Assembly: GCF_003113265.1 (NCBI RefSeq)
Contig: NZ_PUIV01000006.1
Coordinates: forward strand, 62,001 to 126,000
Direction of reading: 5' to 3'
Origin: Methylosinus sporium
Lineage (GTDB): Bacteria > Pseudomonadota > Alphaproteobacteria > Rhizobiales > Beijerinckiaceae
Length of the DNA: 64,000 bases
Part shown: positions 1 to 6,062 of the stretch, piece after piece
Numbering within the stretch: position 1 is the first letter of the stretch
Layout of the letters: the number at the start of each line of letters is the position of its first letter
Translations under genes and position numbers: made by a program
Notes under the pieces: model-generated
What the model saw: the letters and a program-made list of their open reading frames with translations, nothing else
Told to the model about the DNA's origin: nothing
Databases searched by the model: none

Positions 1-48
1 GCGCTGCGCGCGTCGTCTCGGATTTGTTCGAAAGTCCGCATTGCCGCC

Positions 49-138
49 TCAGATGAACGAAAGAGCCGATACGGCGCCGACAAACGCGCAGCACGAAGCG
101 AGGGAAATGAGAACGATAATCTGCCCGATCGTGCGCAT
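49..138 (-). CDS. 29-residue hydrophobic peptide (possible)
   Basis: A short ORF starting MRTIGQIIVLISL and ending ALSFI, nearly all hydrophobic, so it would form a single membrane span. An AGGGA stretch lies about 10 bases upstream of the ATG on the minus strand. It is the last visible reading frame of the leftward prophage operon and is separated from the preceding gene by a copy of the repeated operator-like motif. Small membrane peptides are common in phages, but nothing identifies the function. An ATG further upstream would give a longer, less credible N-terminus. Confidence 0.35.
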   Translation of the reverse strand: MRTIGQIIVLISLASCCAFVGAVSALSFI

Positions 139-183
139 TGCCTGATTCCCTGACACCAGTTCCAATGTCAGGGAATATATAAA

Positions 184-226
184 GGAAAAATCCCTTAGAC
201 AAGACAAAAAAATAGGGGAAATTCCG
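184..226. promoter_or_regulatory. Operator-like site A
   Basis: Holds GGAAAAATCCCTT at 184-196 and, on the minus strand, GGAATTTCCCCTATT at 214-226 reading leftward. The region is AT-rich compared with its surroundings and lies between the 3' end of the 239-residue-frame gene (stop at 227) and the small hydrophobic ORF. It is one of five prophage sites sharing the 13-mer GGAAWWATCCMTT. Binding by the prophage repressor is inferred from distribution only. Confidence 0.45.
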
Positions 227-901
227 CTACTGGTCGAGACCGCCTCGCTCTGCCTCCCGCTCCGCAGCTCTCTCGGATTCCTGCGCATGGCTCGGCAGGC
301 CGAGCATCTTCCGAAGGTCATCAGACATGTCGCAGGGGCCGCCGACGCGCTCGCGGATGGTCTTGAGGCTATGCTCGGCCTCGTCCCGCGTTATCTCGGA
401 ATAGGGTTTCTTGGCGCTCTTCAGCGGATCTGGCGGCAGGCTTTCGCGAAACCGCTGCATGAGCGCATCGGCGCGCGCCATAGCGCCAGGCGCGAGGTTC
501 TTGCGGCGCTCCACAGCCGCCCGGCGCTCGGCGAGCTGTTCGGCCTCTCGGCGGTCGCGCTCGGCGATGCGGGCTTTTCGGTCGAGTTCGCGGCGAACTT
601 CCTGCGCGATCTGCGCGGCAGTCGGCGCGAAAACGCCATCCCCGAGGCGACCATCGCCGAATTTGAGCATCGTCTCTTCGAGCTCGTCTTTCGGCAGCTT
701 AGCAAGCGCCTCTCCGTAGGCAACAATCTTTAATCGCAGCTCTTGTTTATCGTCTGCCCGTCGAGCAAGCTTTGCAAATAGCTTTCCAATTCCTGCGTAT
801 AACTCACTTGTCGAAGCGGTATTCACTTGGGTCGAGATCGATTGCCCCGGCTGAGAAATCGATGTCGTCAACTGCCCGATTGTTTTCATCTGTCGATCCA
901 T
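227..901 (-). CDS. Phage protein, possible replication accessory
   Basis: About 224 residues from the ATG at 901 (MDRQMKTIGQ); a TTG at 946 or an ATG at 889 are alternative starts and no ribosome binding site decides. The N-terminal third contains a helical stretch followed by LGDGVFAPTAAQIAQEVR. An F-x-P-T-x-x-x-[IL] arrangement like this often appears in phage replication loaders encoded after a replication initiator. A charged coiled coil rich in Arg, Glu and Ala follows. The gene overlaps the 3' end of the replication gene by about 100 bases, so the two are probably co-translated. A helicase-loader role is inferred from position only. Confidence 0.55.
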   Translation of the reverse strand: MDRQMKTIGQLTTSISQPGQSISTQVNTASTSELYAGIGKLFAKLARRADDKQELRLKIVAYGEALAKLPKDELEETMLKFGDGRLGDGVFAPTAAQIAQEVRRELDRKARIAERDRREAEQLAERRAAVERRKNLAPGAMARADALMQRFRESLPPDPLKSAKKPYSEITRDEAEHSLKTIRERVGGPCDMSDDLRKMLGLPSHAQESERAAEREAERGGLDQ

Positions 902-1937
902 TCTTTCGGTTTTCTTCCGCAATAAGCTCGCCGACAACTTCCACAATTGATCCGTTCCGCGGGCGGTCTCGAGCGTGCTGGCGCTCTGAAGCTCTGTTCT
1001 CGCGGGTGACGTAGGTTCGCCACGCAGCGCCGATGTCCGCGGGCGGAGAGGCGCGGGCGCGGATTTCGTCGCGGAAGATCGGCCAGTGCTTGCGGAATTT
1101 CTGCCTGTCCCACCCCTGCGCTTCCGCGTAGGCGATATCCTCGGCCGTTGGCTGATAGTCCGCGGGGATCATCCCGCGTCCTGCGTCGCGTTTTCGGCGC
1201 TCGACGTATCCGACGAGCCAATTCCGAAAGGCCGCATCCCAATCTCGGCAGCGGCGATCGTTTTGCAGCGCATGATTTTGAAACCGCTCGTATTCGCGGT
1301 CGCGCTCGCCCTGGGTCAGGTCAAGTTTCGCGGCAGCGGCGATCATGCCAGTGGTGATTTTCGCATCTTGGCCGAGCGGCCGCTCTGGCTTCCGGCGAGA
1401 GGACTTCTCCGGGGCGGCCCCGGCGGATTCATCCGGCGACGCCTCGGAGATCGGGGCGGTCTCGCGCCCGGGGAGGTTTAAATTTTCTAGGGGGGGTTGA
1501 TTTATATCTCTTGGGGGGGCGGCCTTCGCCAAAGCGGCGGCCATCAACGGCGAAACCAAGCGTGAAACCGCAGCGGTTTCACGCTTGGTTTCACGTGCGG
1601 TTTCACGTGCGGTTTCACGCTCGGTTTCAGCGCCGCGAATGATAGTAACAGCTTCTTCAAGCCCGCATTTATTGCGGTGTGATACCGTTTTAAGCGTCCC
1701 GATCGGGATTCCTTCCTCTGCCGCGGCGCGCGCGAATGTGCGCTTGGTTTCACGTGCGGTTTCACGTGCGGTTTCACGCTCGGTTTCAGCGATTGCCGCA
1801 GAAATCCTTTTCTCTTGCCGCCGAGGGCGGGTGAGCGCGCGCTCAAACATTCCGGCAATAGCAATCGCCTCGCGCGGCTCAACGCCGGCGGCTATCATGC
1901 GTTCTATTGCTGCGGTGATGCTCACGCGCATCCCCAC
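804..1937 (-). CDS. Putative phage replication initiation protein
   Basis: 377 residues from a GTG at 1937 (an ATG at 1931 gives 375). The N-terminus (about 1-45) looks like a helical DNA-binding or dimerisation segment. Residues about 50-135 contain two copies of ETERETARETARETKR separated by a short globular insert. A Pro-rich linker follows. The C-terminal half contains RDWDAAFRNWLVGY, close to the DWDAxWRNW signature found at the C-terminus of many phage replication proteins (DUF1376/DnaT-like group). It is the longest gene of the leftward early operon. The repeats are as striking in DNA as in protein, so the gene may carry the origin internally, as lambda O does. The replication assignment rests on the C-terminal motif, position and repeats. 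Confidence 0.6.
   Translation of the reverse strand: MGMRVSITAAIERMIAAGVEPREAIAIAGMFERALTRPRRQEKRISAAIAETERETARETARETKRTFARAAAEEGIPIGTLKTVSHRNKCGLEEAVTIIRGAETERETARETARETKRETAAVSRLVSPLMAAALAKAAPPRDINQPPLENLNLPGRETAPISEASPDESAGAAPEKSSRRKPERPLGQDAKITTGMIAAAAKLDLTQGERDREYERFQNHALQNDRRCRDWDAAFRNWLVGYVERRKRDAGRGMIPADYQPTAEDIAYAEAQGWDRQKFRKHWPIFRDEIRARASPPADIGAAWRTYVTRENRASERQHARDRPRNGSIVEVVGELIAEENRKNGSTDENNRAVDDIDFSAGAIDLDPSEYRFDK
1552..1592. repeat. Perfect 20-bp inverted repeat, 1-nt spacer
   Basis: Arms at 1552-1571 and 1573-1592 are exact reverse complements separated by a single A at 1572. The arms are made of the same GGTTTCACGCTT units as the neighbouring direct repeats, so one unit pair is inverted relative to the rest. 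In protein it encodes RETKRETAAVSRLVSP on the minus strand. Confidence 0.9.
1582..1632. repeat. 51-bp direct repeat, copy 1
   Basis: Identical over 51 bases to 1741-1791. It consists of 12-base units beginning GGTTTCACG and contains two CACGTG palindromes. The two copies are 159 bases apart start to start, a multiple of three, so both encode the same peptide repeat. Confidence 0.9.
1741..1791. repeat. 51-bp direct repeat, copy 2
   Basis: Second exact copy of the 51-base block at 1582-1632. Its preservation at nucleotide level, including synonymous positions, suggests recent duplication, gene conversion or selection on the DNA sequence rather than on the protein alone. Confidence 0.9.
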
Positions 1938-2029
1938 ATCGCTTTCTCGCGGAAAGGGGCTTGCGCTTCAGGGGAAATTTCCATAGCTTCTATCTCGCCT
2001 CTGGAAGGGCATTCGGTTTGTAGGTTCAA

Positions 2030-2056
2030 CCCCGGAGTGACAGCTCCGGGGTTTTT
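2030..2056 (+). terminator. Rho-independent terminator hairpin
   Basis: An 8-bp GC-rich stem (CCCCGGAG at 2030-2037 pairing with CTCCGGGG at 2044-2051) with a 6-nt loop is followed by five T residues at 2052-2056. The T-run places it on the plus strand, although the visible genes on both sides are on the minus strand. It lies in the roughly 200-bp gap between the methylase gene and the replication gene. It could stop antisense transcripts, or act as a pause or attenuator for the leftward operon. Confidence 0.6.
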
Positions 2057-2130
2057 CTTTGTCCTGGCTCCGGGTTGGAGCGACGCAGGACGGGCTTCTG
2101 GCGATATTCCGGCGCCGGCAAGGGAAAAAC

Positions 2131-2143
2131 AAGGGATAATTCC
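2131..2143 (-). promoter_or_regulatory. Operator-like site D
   Basis: GGAATTATCCCTT on the minus strand, a copy of the prophage 13-mer. It sits directly beyond the stop of the methylase gene and about 200 bases upstream of the replication gene, so it could mark a second leftward promoter that drives replication genes separately. Confidence 0.4.
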
Positions 2144-2144
2144 A

Positions 2145-2714
2145 TTACTCGGGCGGATCGAACTTCGTACGCTCGTTTCCCCAGGCCACCCACCCCCGCC
2201 GCGACTGGCGCGCGAAGAGATCGACCTTCCTGGCGCCCGGGTCGGCGAAGCGATCGACGGCCGCATAGAACTCTTCGGGCTTTCGGGAATGCTCGCGGCG
2301 GACGCCCGGTAGAATGCCCGGTAGCGCCGTCCGGTATGGCGGAGAGCCCACCTTGCCTATGAGCACAGGCTCTTGCATCGAACGGGCGACGTAGCCACAG
2401 CCAACGGCGTTTTTGCCGGCGGCTGTGACCTTGTGCCAAACGATCATCGTCACAAACTTGAAGCCCCATTTCTTGAGCCAGATGAGGTTCGTGGGGAGCT
2501 TCGGCGCCGTTGCCCATAGGAAGAACCATGCGTCGCCGCTGGCGAGGTCTCCGACCGGCAGAGCTGCAATCTCGTCATCGCTCATCGTCGCATATTGGGC
2601 GCGCGGGCCTTTGGTCTCTCCGGCCGCGGAATAGTTCTCGAAGTCGGAAGGCGGGTCGACGCAAAGGATATCCGCGCAGAATGGCGTGAGCGGATCGAAG
2701 AGCCAATTTTTCAC
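2145..2714 (-). CDS. MT-A70-like DNA adenine methyltransferase
   Basis: 189 residues from a GTG at 2714, chosen because GGGGAGAG lies seven bases upstream and the preceding gene stops at 2719. CVDPPSDFENYS (near residue 20) corresponds to the DPPW catalytic motif of the MT-A70 N6-adenine methylase family, here with Ser in place of Trp/Tyr. WFFLWATAPKLP, GFKFVTMIVWHK and RREHSRKPEEFY fit the family's later strands and RxH-KP signature. Phage MT-A70 enzymes commonly protect phage DNA or alter host control by GANTC-type or other adenine methylation. Target site is unknown. The altered DPPW residue should be checked for its effect on activity. Confidence 0.8.
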   Translation of the reverse strand: MKNWLFDPLTPFCADILCVDPPSDFENYSAAGETKGPRAQYATMSDDEIAALPVGDLASGDAWFFLWATAPKLPTNLIWLKKWGFKFVTMIVWHKVTAAGKNAVGCGYVARSMQEPVLIGKVGSPPYRTALPGILPGVRREHSRKPEEFYAAVDRFADPGARKVDLFARQSRRGWVAWGNERTKFDPPE

Positions 2715-2718
2715 GGCG

Positions 2719-2976
2719 TCACTCTCCCCGGCGCCACGGCTGCTTCGTCGCCTTGATCGCGTCGACACCGTAGTTGGCGATGCGCAATCGCCATTCGGCC
2801 AATTCGTCCGTCGATATCCCGTGAACGCTGCACGCCTCGGCTTCCGAGATCATGCCTCGGTCGATTTCGAAAATGAGCGCGAGCTTGCGGATATGAGTCC
2901 AGCGCGTGATCCGCGCGCGGGGATCGAAATCCTTGATCCAATAATTTTCGCTATGGCGCTTCGCTGCTTCGATCAT
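2719..2976 (-). CDS. SciP-like (DUF1153) transcriptional regulator
   Basis: 85 residues from the ATG at 2976, which overlaps the preceding stop as ATGA. Residues about 25-80 (RWTHIRKLALIFEIDRGM, then ISEAEACSVHGISTDELAEW, then RIANYGVDAIKAT) follow the pattern of SciP, the small helix-turn-helix protein that blocks CtrA-activated transcription in Caulobacter: an RW-x5-K start, L/ISxEEACxxxxxxxDEFxxW, and xGxxGLRAT near the end. Normally this is a core chromosomal gene, so a copy in a leftward early phage operon is notable and suggests interference with the host cell-cycle programme. Homology is judged by eye; function in this host is inference. Confidence 0.75.
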   Translation of the reverse strand: MIEAAKRHSENYWIKDFDPRARITRWTHIRKLALIFEIDRGMISEAEACSVHGISTDELAEWRLRIANYGVDAIKATKQPWRRGE

Positions 2977-3185
2977 TTCATCACCACCCAATGTCGAATG
3001 ACGTCCTGCACGACGAGCGCGCAATCCTCGACGGTTCCGCGGATCTTCAGGATTTCGAGAATGGCGTATCGAATAGCCAGCTCGCCGGATTCCATGCCGC
3101 AGCCGAACTCACTCACAGCCCAATTGACCGCACGAACAGCGATGCGCTCGCGCGTCCGCCGCTCAATCGTCGGGGAGGGTTCCAT
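2973..3185 (-). CDS. Hypothetical phage protein
   Basis: 70 residues, start ATG at 3185. The N-terminus is charged (RRTRERIAVRAVNWAV) and the rest is mixed alpha-helical with an aromatic end (VIRHWVVMK). It overlaps the gene before it by 23 bases and the SciP-like gene after it by 4, consistent with translational coupling in the early operon. No family is recognised. Confidence 0.6.
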   Translation of the reverse strand: MEPSPTIERRTRERIAVRAVNWAVSEFGCGMESGELAIRYAILEILKIRGTVEDCALVVQDVIRHWVVMK

Positions 3186-3426
3186 TTTCGAAAAGCGCTA
3201 CCTGCCAGCGCGGGAGATCGTCGCGGCGCTTCGCGAGTTCGCGTAATGCTATCGCGATCCTGTGGCGTTCGCGGCAGCGCTGGCGCATTCGTTCGAGCTC
3301 TTCCGAAGAACGGGAGCCACGCCCAGTTTTCGCCTCTAGGATTTCGATCTGGTCTCTCAGGCCGATGAAGGCGAGCGTCGCTTCGTCTTCTAGAGAACCG
3401 AGCGGCATTTTCGGCGCATCGTCCAT
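3163..3426 (-). CDS. Hypothetical helical phage protein
   Basis: 87 residues from the ATG at 3426, four bases after the stop of the resolvase gene. The middle is a highly charged heptad-like stretch (SSEELERMRQRCRERHRIAIALRE region), so a coiled coil or helical hairpin is likely. No catalytic motif is visible. Its placement between the resolvase and the SciP-like regulator only shows that it belongs to the leftward operon. Confidence 0.6.
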   Translation of the reverse strand: MDDAPKMPLGSLEDEATLAFIGLRDQIEILEAKTGRGSRSSEELERMRQRCRERHRIAIALRELAKRRDDLPRWQVALFENGTLPDD

Positions 3427-3430
3427 GTCG

Positions 3431-4015
3431 TCACCATGCCGGGTTAGAGAGCGCCAGCGGCCGAGTCGCGCGCGTCAGTTTCGCCACGCCGTATTCCCAC
3501 ATGCAGACGCCATCGCTGCGGTCGTAGTCGGGAATGGCGTCGCTGGGGATTAAGCCGAGCATTACGCATTGCTTCCAAACCATCCGCTTCGTGTCTTCGC
3601 GGCGCTGCGCGACTTCGCGCTTGGAAAGGCGCGGCGCTCCACCACGGCGCGGCGGATGTGCGGTTGCGCGGCCGCAAAGGTGGATGCGCGCGCTCGCGAC
3701 CGGGTAGAGATAGACCGGAATATCGTAGCAGCGCGCGACGCCGAGAACTGCGCCCTGATAGAGCAGGCCGGAAATGATAGCCGCTTGATTTTCCTGCGCA
3801 GAGGGGTCGAGGAACCGCTCGCAAACGATCGCATCGACGACGTTCGCGGTGATCCAATCATTGAGCCAAGAGCCGAGCTTGCCGGCGCCGTCGTAATAGC
3901 CCTCGCTTCGGCCTTCCGAATACAGCTCAAACGAAAACGAGCGCGGTGTGCGCTCGCTCTCGTCCCCGTAGCCCACGCCGCACTTCCGCGCGAGATCAAG
4001 CCCGAGGATTTTCAT
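3431..4015 (-). CDS. RuvC-like Holliday junction resolvase
   Basis: 194 residues, ATG at 4015 overlapping the previous stop. The start MKILGLDLARKCGVGYG places the first catalytic Asp at residue 7. AIVCERFLDP gives Glu66, and IPDYDRSDGVCMWEYG gives Asp163, Asp165 and Asp168. This is the RNase H-fold active-site order of RuvC and of phage crossover-junction endodeoxyribonucleases. It would cut branched DNA made during replication or by the RecT module on the other strand. Length fits the family. Substrate preference cannot be told from sequence. Confidence 0.85.
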   Translation of the reverse strand: MKILGLDLARKCGVGYGDESERTPRSFSFELYSEGRSEGYYDGAGKLGSWLNDWITANVVDAIVCERFLDPSAQENQAAIISGLLYQGAVLGVARCYDIPVYLYPVASARIHLCGRATAHPPRRGGAPRLSKREVAQRREDTKRMVWKQCVMLGLIPSDAIPDYDRSDGVCMWEYGVAKLTRATRPLALSNPAW

Positions 4016-4557
4016 CAGGCGTTGCCGGCCGTCGTGCCGATCGTGGGACGGCGCCCACGGCCTCCGCCGACGCGCAGGGGCGTGACATTGCCGGCCGGCG
4101 CGGCCTGCGCTTCCTCGGTCGCCGGCTCCTCGGCTTTCGCCTTTGCCGCCTTGTCCCTGGAAATGCCGCGGCCCTTCTTATCGGGAATGGGCTTGATGCC
4201 CGCGAGCACCTTCGCGCCGTTTTTCTTGCGCTCGGCTTCCGCGCGCTGCTCGGCCTCGTCCGCCGCCATGTCCGCGAGATCGCCGGCATGGCCGTTCTCG
4301 GCGAGAAACTTCTCGAATATTTCGATGCTAAACCGAAAGTGCGCGACCAACTCTTTCGCCTTCAGCTCTTCGGTCCGTATGAGCTTGGCGAGAAACGCAA
4401 GTGCCGGCTTATTGACGTTGCCGGAATCCACCGCGTCCGACACTCGATCGGCAATTCCCTTGTTGAGATTCCCGACCTTGGTTTTGTTCTCATTGATGGC
4501 CTTCGCGAGCGCGACAAGTCGCTTTTCGTTAGGGAATTTAAATGTTTGTTCTACCAT
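4015..4557 (-). CDS. Hypothetical phage protein with basic tail
   Basis: 180 residues from the ATG at 4557 (MVEQTFKFPN), supported by a GGAG six to seven bases upstream. Residues about 1-95 form a compact helical domain (KGIADRVSDAVDSG, ALAFLAKLIRTEELKAKELV). The C-terminus is low-complexity and rich in Lys, Ala, Gly and Arg, ending in a GGGRGRR stretch suited to nucleic-acid binding. The helical part faintly recalls the layout of GapR/DUF2312 chromatin proteins but no signature is convincing. First gene after the Cro-like protein. Confidence 0.55.
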   Translation of the reverse strand: MVEQTFKFPNEKRLVALAKAINENKTKVGNLNKGIADRVSDAVDSGNVNKPALAFLAKLIRTEELKAKELVAHFRFSIEIFEKFLAENGHAGDLADMAADEAEQRAEAERKKNGAKVLAGIKPIPDKKGRGISRDKAAKAKAEEPATEEAQAAPAGNVTPLRVGGGRGRRPTIGTTAGNA

Positions 4558-4600
4558 TTTCCACTCCGTATCCACATGCGTGGTTTGCAAGGTTGCCGTG

Positions 4601-4945
4601 TTATGGTTTTTTCCCTACAACCTTCTTCGCGGGGCCACGGGAATTGCGGGAATTTCTCGAGGCTTTTGGAGACGGTTGACGGTCCTCGGGAGCGGGATGC
4701 TTTCCGGGCCGCGGGATTTCTGAAGGCCATACGGCGGTTCGAGGCCAATGGTCAGAGAGCCAGTTGGCAATTCGATCGGCGGAAGAGACGGTAAATCCAG
4801 CGGGCGAATCGCTGAAAATACAGCGATTCGCCCAATGGTTGTCATTGAGCGCCAGCTTGCAGACGCCGGATGCGGAGCGTCCTGTGTGCTCTTTGTAGAG
4901 ACGCAGGAGCTCGAGGAGCTGAGAACGAAGCGATTTTTCCCACAT
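4601..4945 (-). CDS. Cro-like helix-turn-helix regulator
   Basis: 114 residues from the ATG at 4945 (MWEKSLRSQLLELL); an ATG at 4972 would add nine. The core (LLELLRLYKEHTGRSASGV, then SADRIANWLSDHWP) matches a small regulator common in alphaproteobacterial prophages, in which a helical YxxxTGxSxSxxxxL segment precedes xxxRxxxWLSDHWP. The tail is rich in Pro, Ser, Arg and Lys. Divergent from the CI-like repressor with only about 60 bases between start codons, so the two form the usual lysogeny switch. The lytic-phase role is inferred from position. Confidence 0.65.
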   Translation of the reverse strand: MWEKSLRSQLLELLRLYKEHTGRSASGVCKLALNDNHWANRCIFSDSPAGFTVSSADRIANWLSDHWPRTAVWPSEIPRPGKHPAPEDRQPSPKASRNSRNSRGPAKKVVGKKP

Positions 4946-4973
4946 GCAGGATTTCGTAACGGAAAAAACCATT
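4931..4973. promoter_or_regulatory. Switch operator region (site E)
   Basis: Between the Cro-like and CI-like start codons. Contains GGAAAAAACCATT at 4961-4973 and, inverted, GGGAAAAATCG at 4931-4941. The first continues into ATTATTCGC, matching the ATTATTTCCC that follows site B. The repressor's ribosome binding site GAGGAGG is at 4990-4996. This is where divergent early and maintenance promoters would be expected. Confidence 0.5.
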
Positions 4974-5004
4974 ATTCGCAACCATCGCAGAGGAGGCAAC
5001 GGGC

Positions 5005-5745
5005 GTGACAGACGAGCAGAAAAACGAAGCAAACGACGAACAGACAGAGGCTCTTAGACAAATGATAAGAGAAAGAATTAAAGAGCTTGGATTCAGCAAG
5101 CGGAGTCTGTCTCTGTATATCAAGAGAGACGCATCGTTTATTCAGGATTTGGTAGGGCCAGATGATCCGTCTAAAGCTTGGAAAAAGCCCAAGAAGAAAT
5201 CTATAAACACGAAAGCTCTCATGGACGTTGAGGATGCTCTTCGTTTCGAGAGGGGAGCGCTCACCGGGCTTCTGTCCTCAGAGGCGCAGATTATTCCGTT
5301 CGCACAAATACCTATAAAGCGGAAAATTCCCGTGAACGCCGTTCCCGACCTTCCCTCAGCGCGGAAAATACCCTTATATGAGCGCGTCAATTTACGCACT
5401 GGAGGGGTCCGCATGTCATCAGCGGCCGAATTAGAAACGCCTATTGGGTTGGAATCTAACAACAAAACATTTGCCGTCACCGTCCCGGATGAGACGATGC
5501 GGCCTGCATTCGGGCCTGGGCATAAGGTCATTGTCCAGGAAGATGCTCCCCTCGCTGGAGCGGATTTCGTTTTCCTCGAGATCGAAGGCACAGACGGCGA
5601 GAATGAGGGATTCATCCGGCGCCTGATCGGGCGCACTGACGAGGGACTGCGGGTCGAGACCCTCACTCCCCAGCGGGAAACCGTTATCCAACACGCCGAA
5701 ATCCTCTCTGTCTCTCCCGTAGTGGCTGTCCTGTTCAGGAAATAA
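5005..5745 (+). CDS. CI/LexA-type prophage repressor
   Basis: 246 residues from a GTG at 5005 with GAGGAGG eight bases upstream. The N-terminus (about 15-85) is an atypical helix-turn-helix, with KRSLSLYIKRDASFIQ as the probable recognition region. The C-terminal half resembles the S24 peptidase/LexA oligomerisation domain: AVTVPDETMRPAFGPGHKVIV at 158-178. In this domain the Ser before Met is the nucleophile and a Lys in the VKRL-like strand is the base. Here they are Thr164 and an Arg pair (EGFIRRLIG, 205-206), so self-cleavage may be lost. Its base composition is more AT-rich than its neighbours, with many AGA and ATA codons, as is common for recently acquired control genes. Confidence 0.8.
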   Translation: MTDEQKNEANDEQTEALRQMIRERIKELGFSKRSLSLYIKRDASFIQDLVGPDDPSKAWKKPKKKSINTKALMDVEDALRFERGALTGLLSSEAQIIPFAQIPIKRKIPVNAVPDLPSARKIPLYERVNLRTGGVRMSSAAELETPIGLESNNKTFAVTVPDETMRPAFGPGHKVIVQEDAPLAGADFVFLEIEGTDGENEGFIRRLIGRTDEGLRVETLTPQRETVIQHAEILSVSPVVAVLFRK

Positions 5746-5749
5746 CGTA

Positions 5750-5795
5750 GTAGCGGAAAAATCCATTATTTCCCTTGCTACGGGAAATATCCCTG
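5750..5795. promoter_or_regulatory. Operator-like site B with palindrome
   Basis: Contains GGAAAAATCCATT (5755-5767), followed immediately by the palindrome ATTTCCC-N7-GGGAAAT (5768-5788). It lies between the repressor stop and the first gene of the long rightward operon (5823), so it is the best candidate for the operator and promoter controlling that operon. Confidence 0.5.
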
Positions 5796-5822
5796 GCATA
5801 GTGGCGTCATCCGATTTGCAGG

Positions 5823-6062
5823 ATGACGGCTATGCAGCAACATCGAATTCCCTTCATGGGGCCGGGCGAGGATAATTCCCCGCTCGGCCGCGATCAGATC
5901 GTTTCGCGCGCGGCCCGGTTCCTGCGCCCCTTCCACAACATTGATATTCCGCACGTCGCCGAAGCGATCTTGTGCGCCAATGGCGCGACGTTCGTCGAGG
6001 CGCGCGCGTTCGCCCCCGCCGCCGCTCGCTATGAGCTGGCCCGCCGGAGGGCGTTCTCATGA
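5823..6062 (+). CDS. Hypothetical phage protein
   Basis: 79 residues, first gene of the rightward operon. Start ATG at 5823 (an ATG at 5832 is also possible). Ends as TGA overlapping the ATG of the ATPase gene. It contains a helical stretch, RDQIVSRAARFLRPFHN, and an Ala/Arg-rich end. No recognised family. The overlap implies translation coupled to the recombination ATPase. Confidence 0.55.
   Translation: MTAMQQHRIPFMGPGEDNSPLGRDQIVSRAARFLRPFHNIDIPHVAEAILCANGATFVEARAFAPAAARYELARRRAFS

Larger units (their letters stand above)
1477..1791. other. Candidate prophage replication origin (iterons plus AT-rich patch)
   Basis: Inside the replication gene. Twelve-base units of the form GGTTTCACGTGC recur head-to-tail at 1575-1632 (almost five units) and 1746-1791 (almost four units). 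Beside them is a perfect 20-base inverted repeat (1552-1571 and 1573-1592). Then comes an AT-rich patch at 1477-1510 containing TTTAAATTTTC and TTGATTTATATC, with two runs of seven G at 1490-1496 and 1513-1519. Iterons next to an AT-rich unwinding region inside the initiator gene is the lambda-type origin layout. Function is inferred. Confidence 0.5.

Noticed and set aside
1-48. Left attachment site at the window edge
   Set aside because: The edge sequence shows no match to the tRNA-Leu 3' end.
1552-1791. CRISPR-like array of short repeats
   Set aside because: The repeats are 12-bp head-to-tail units with no spacers and lie in a coding frame, so iterons or protein repeats explain them better.
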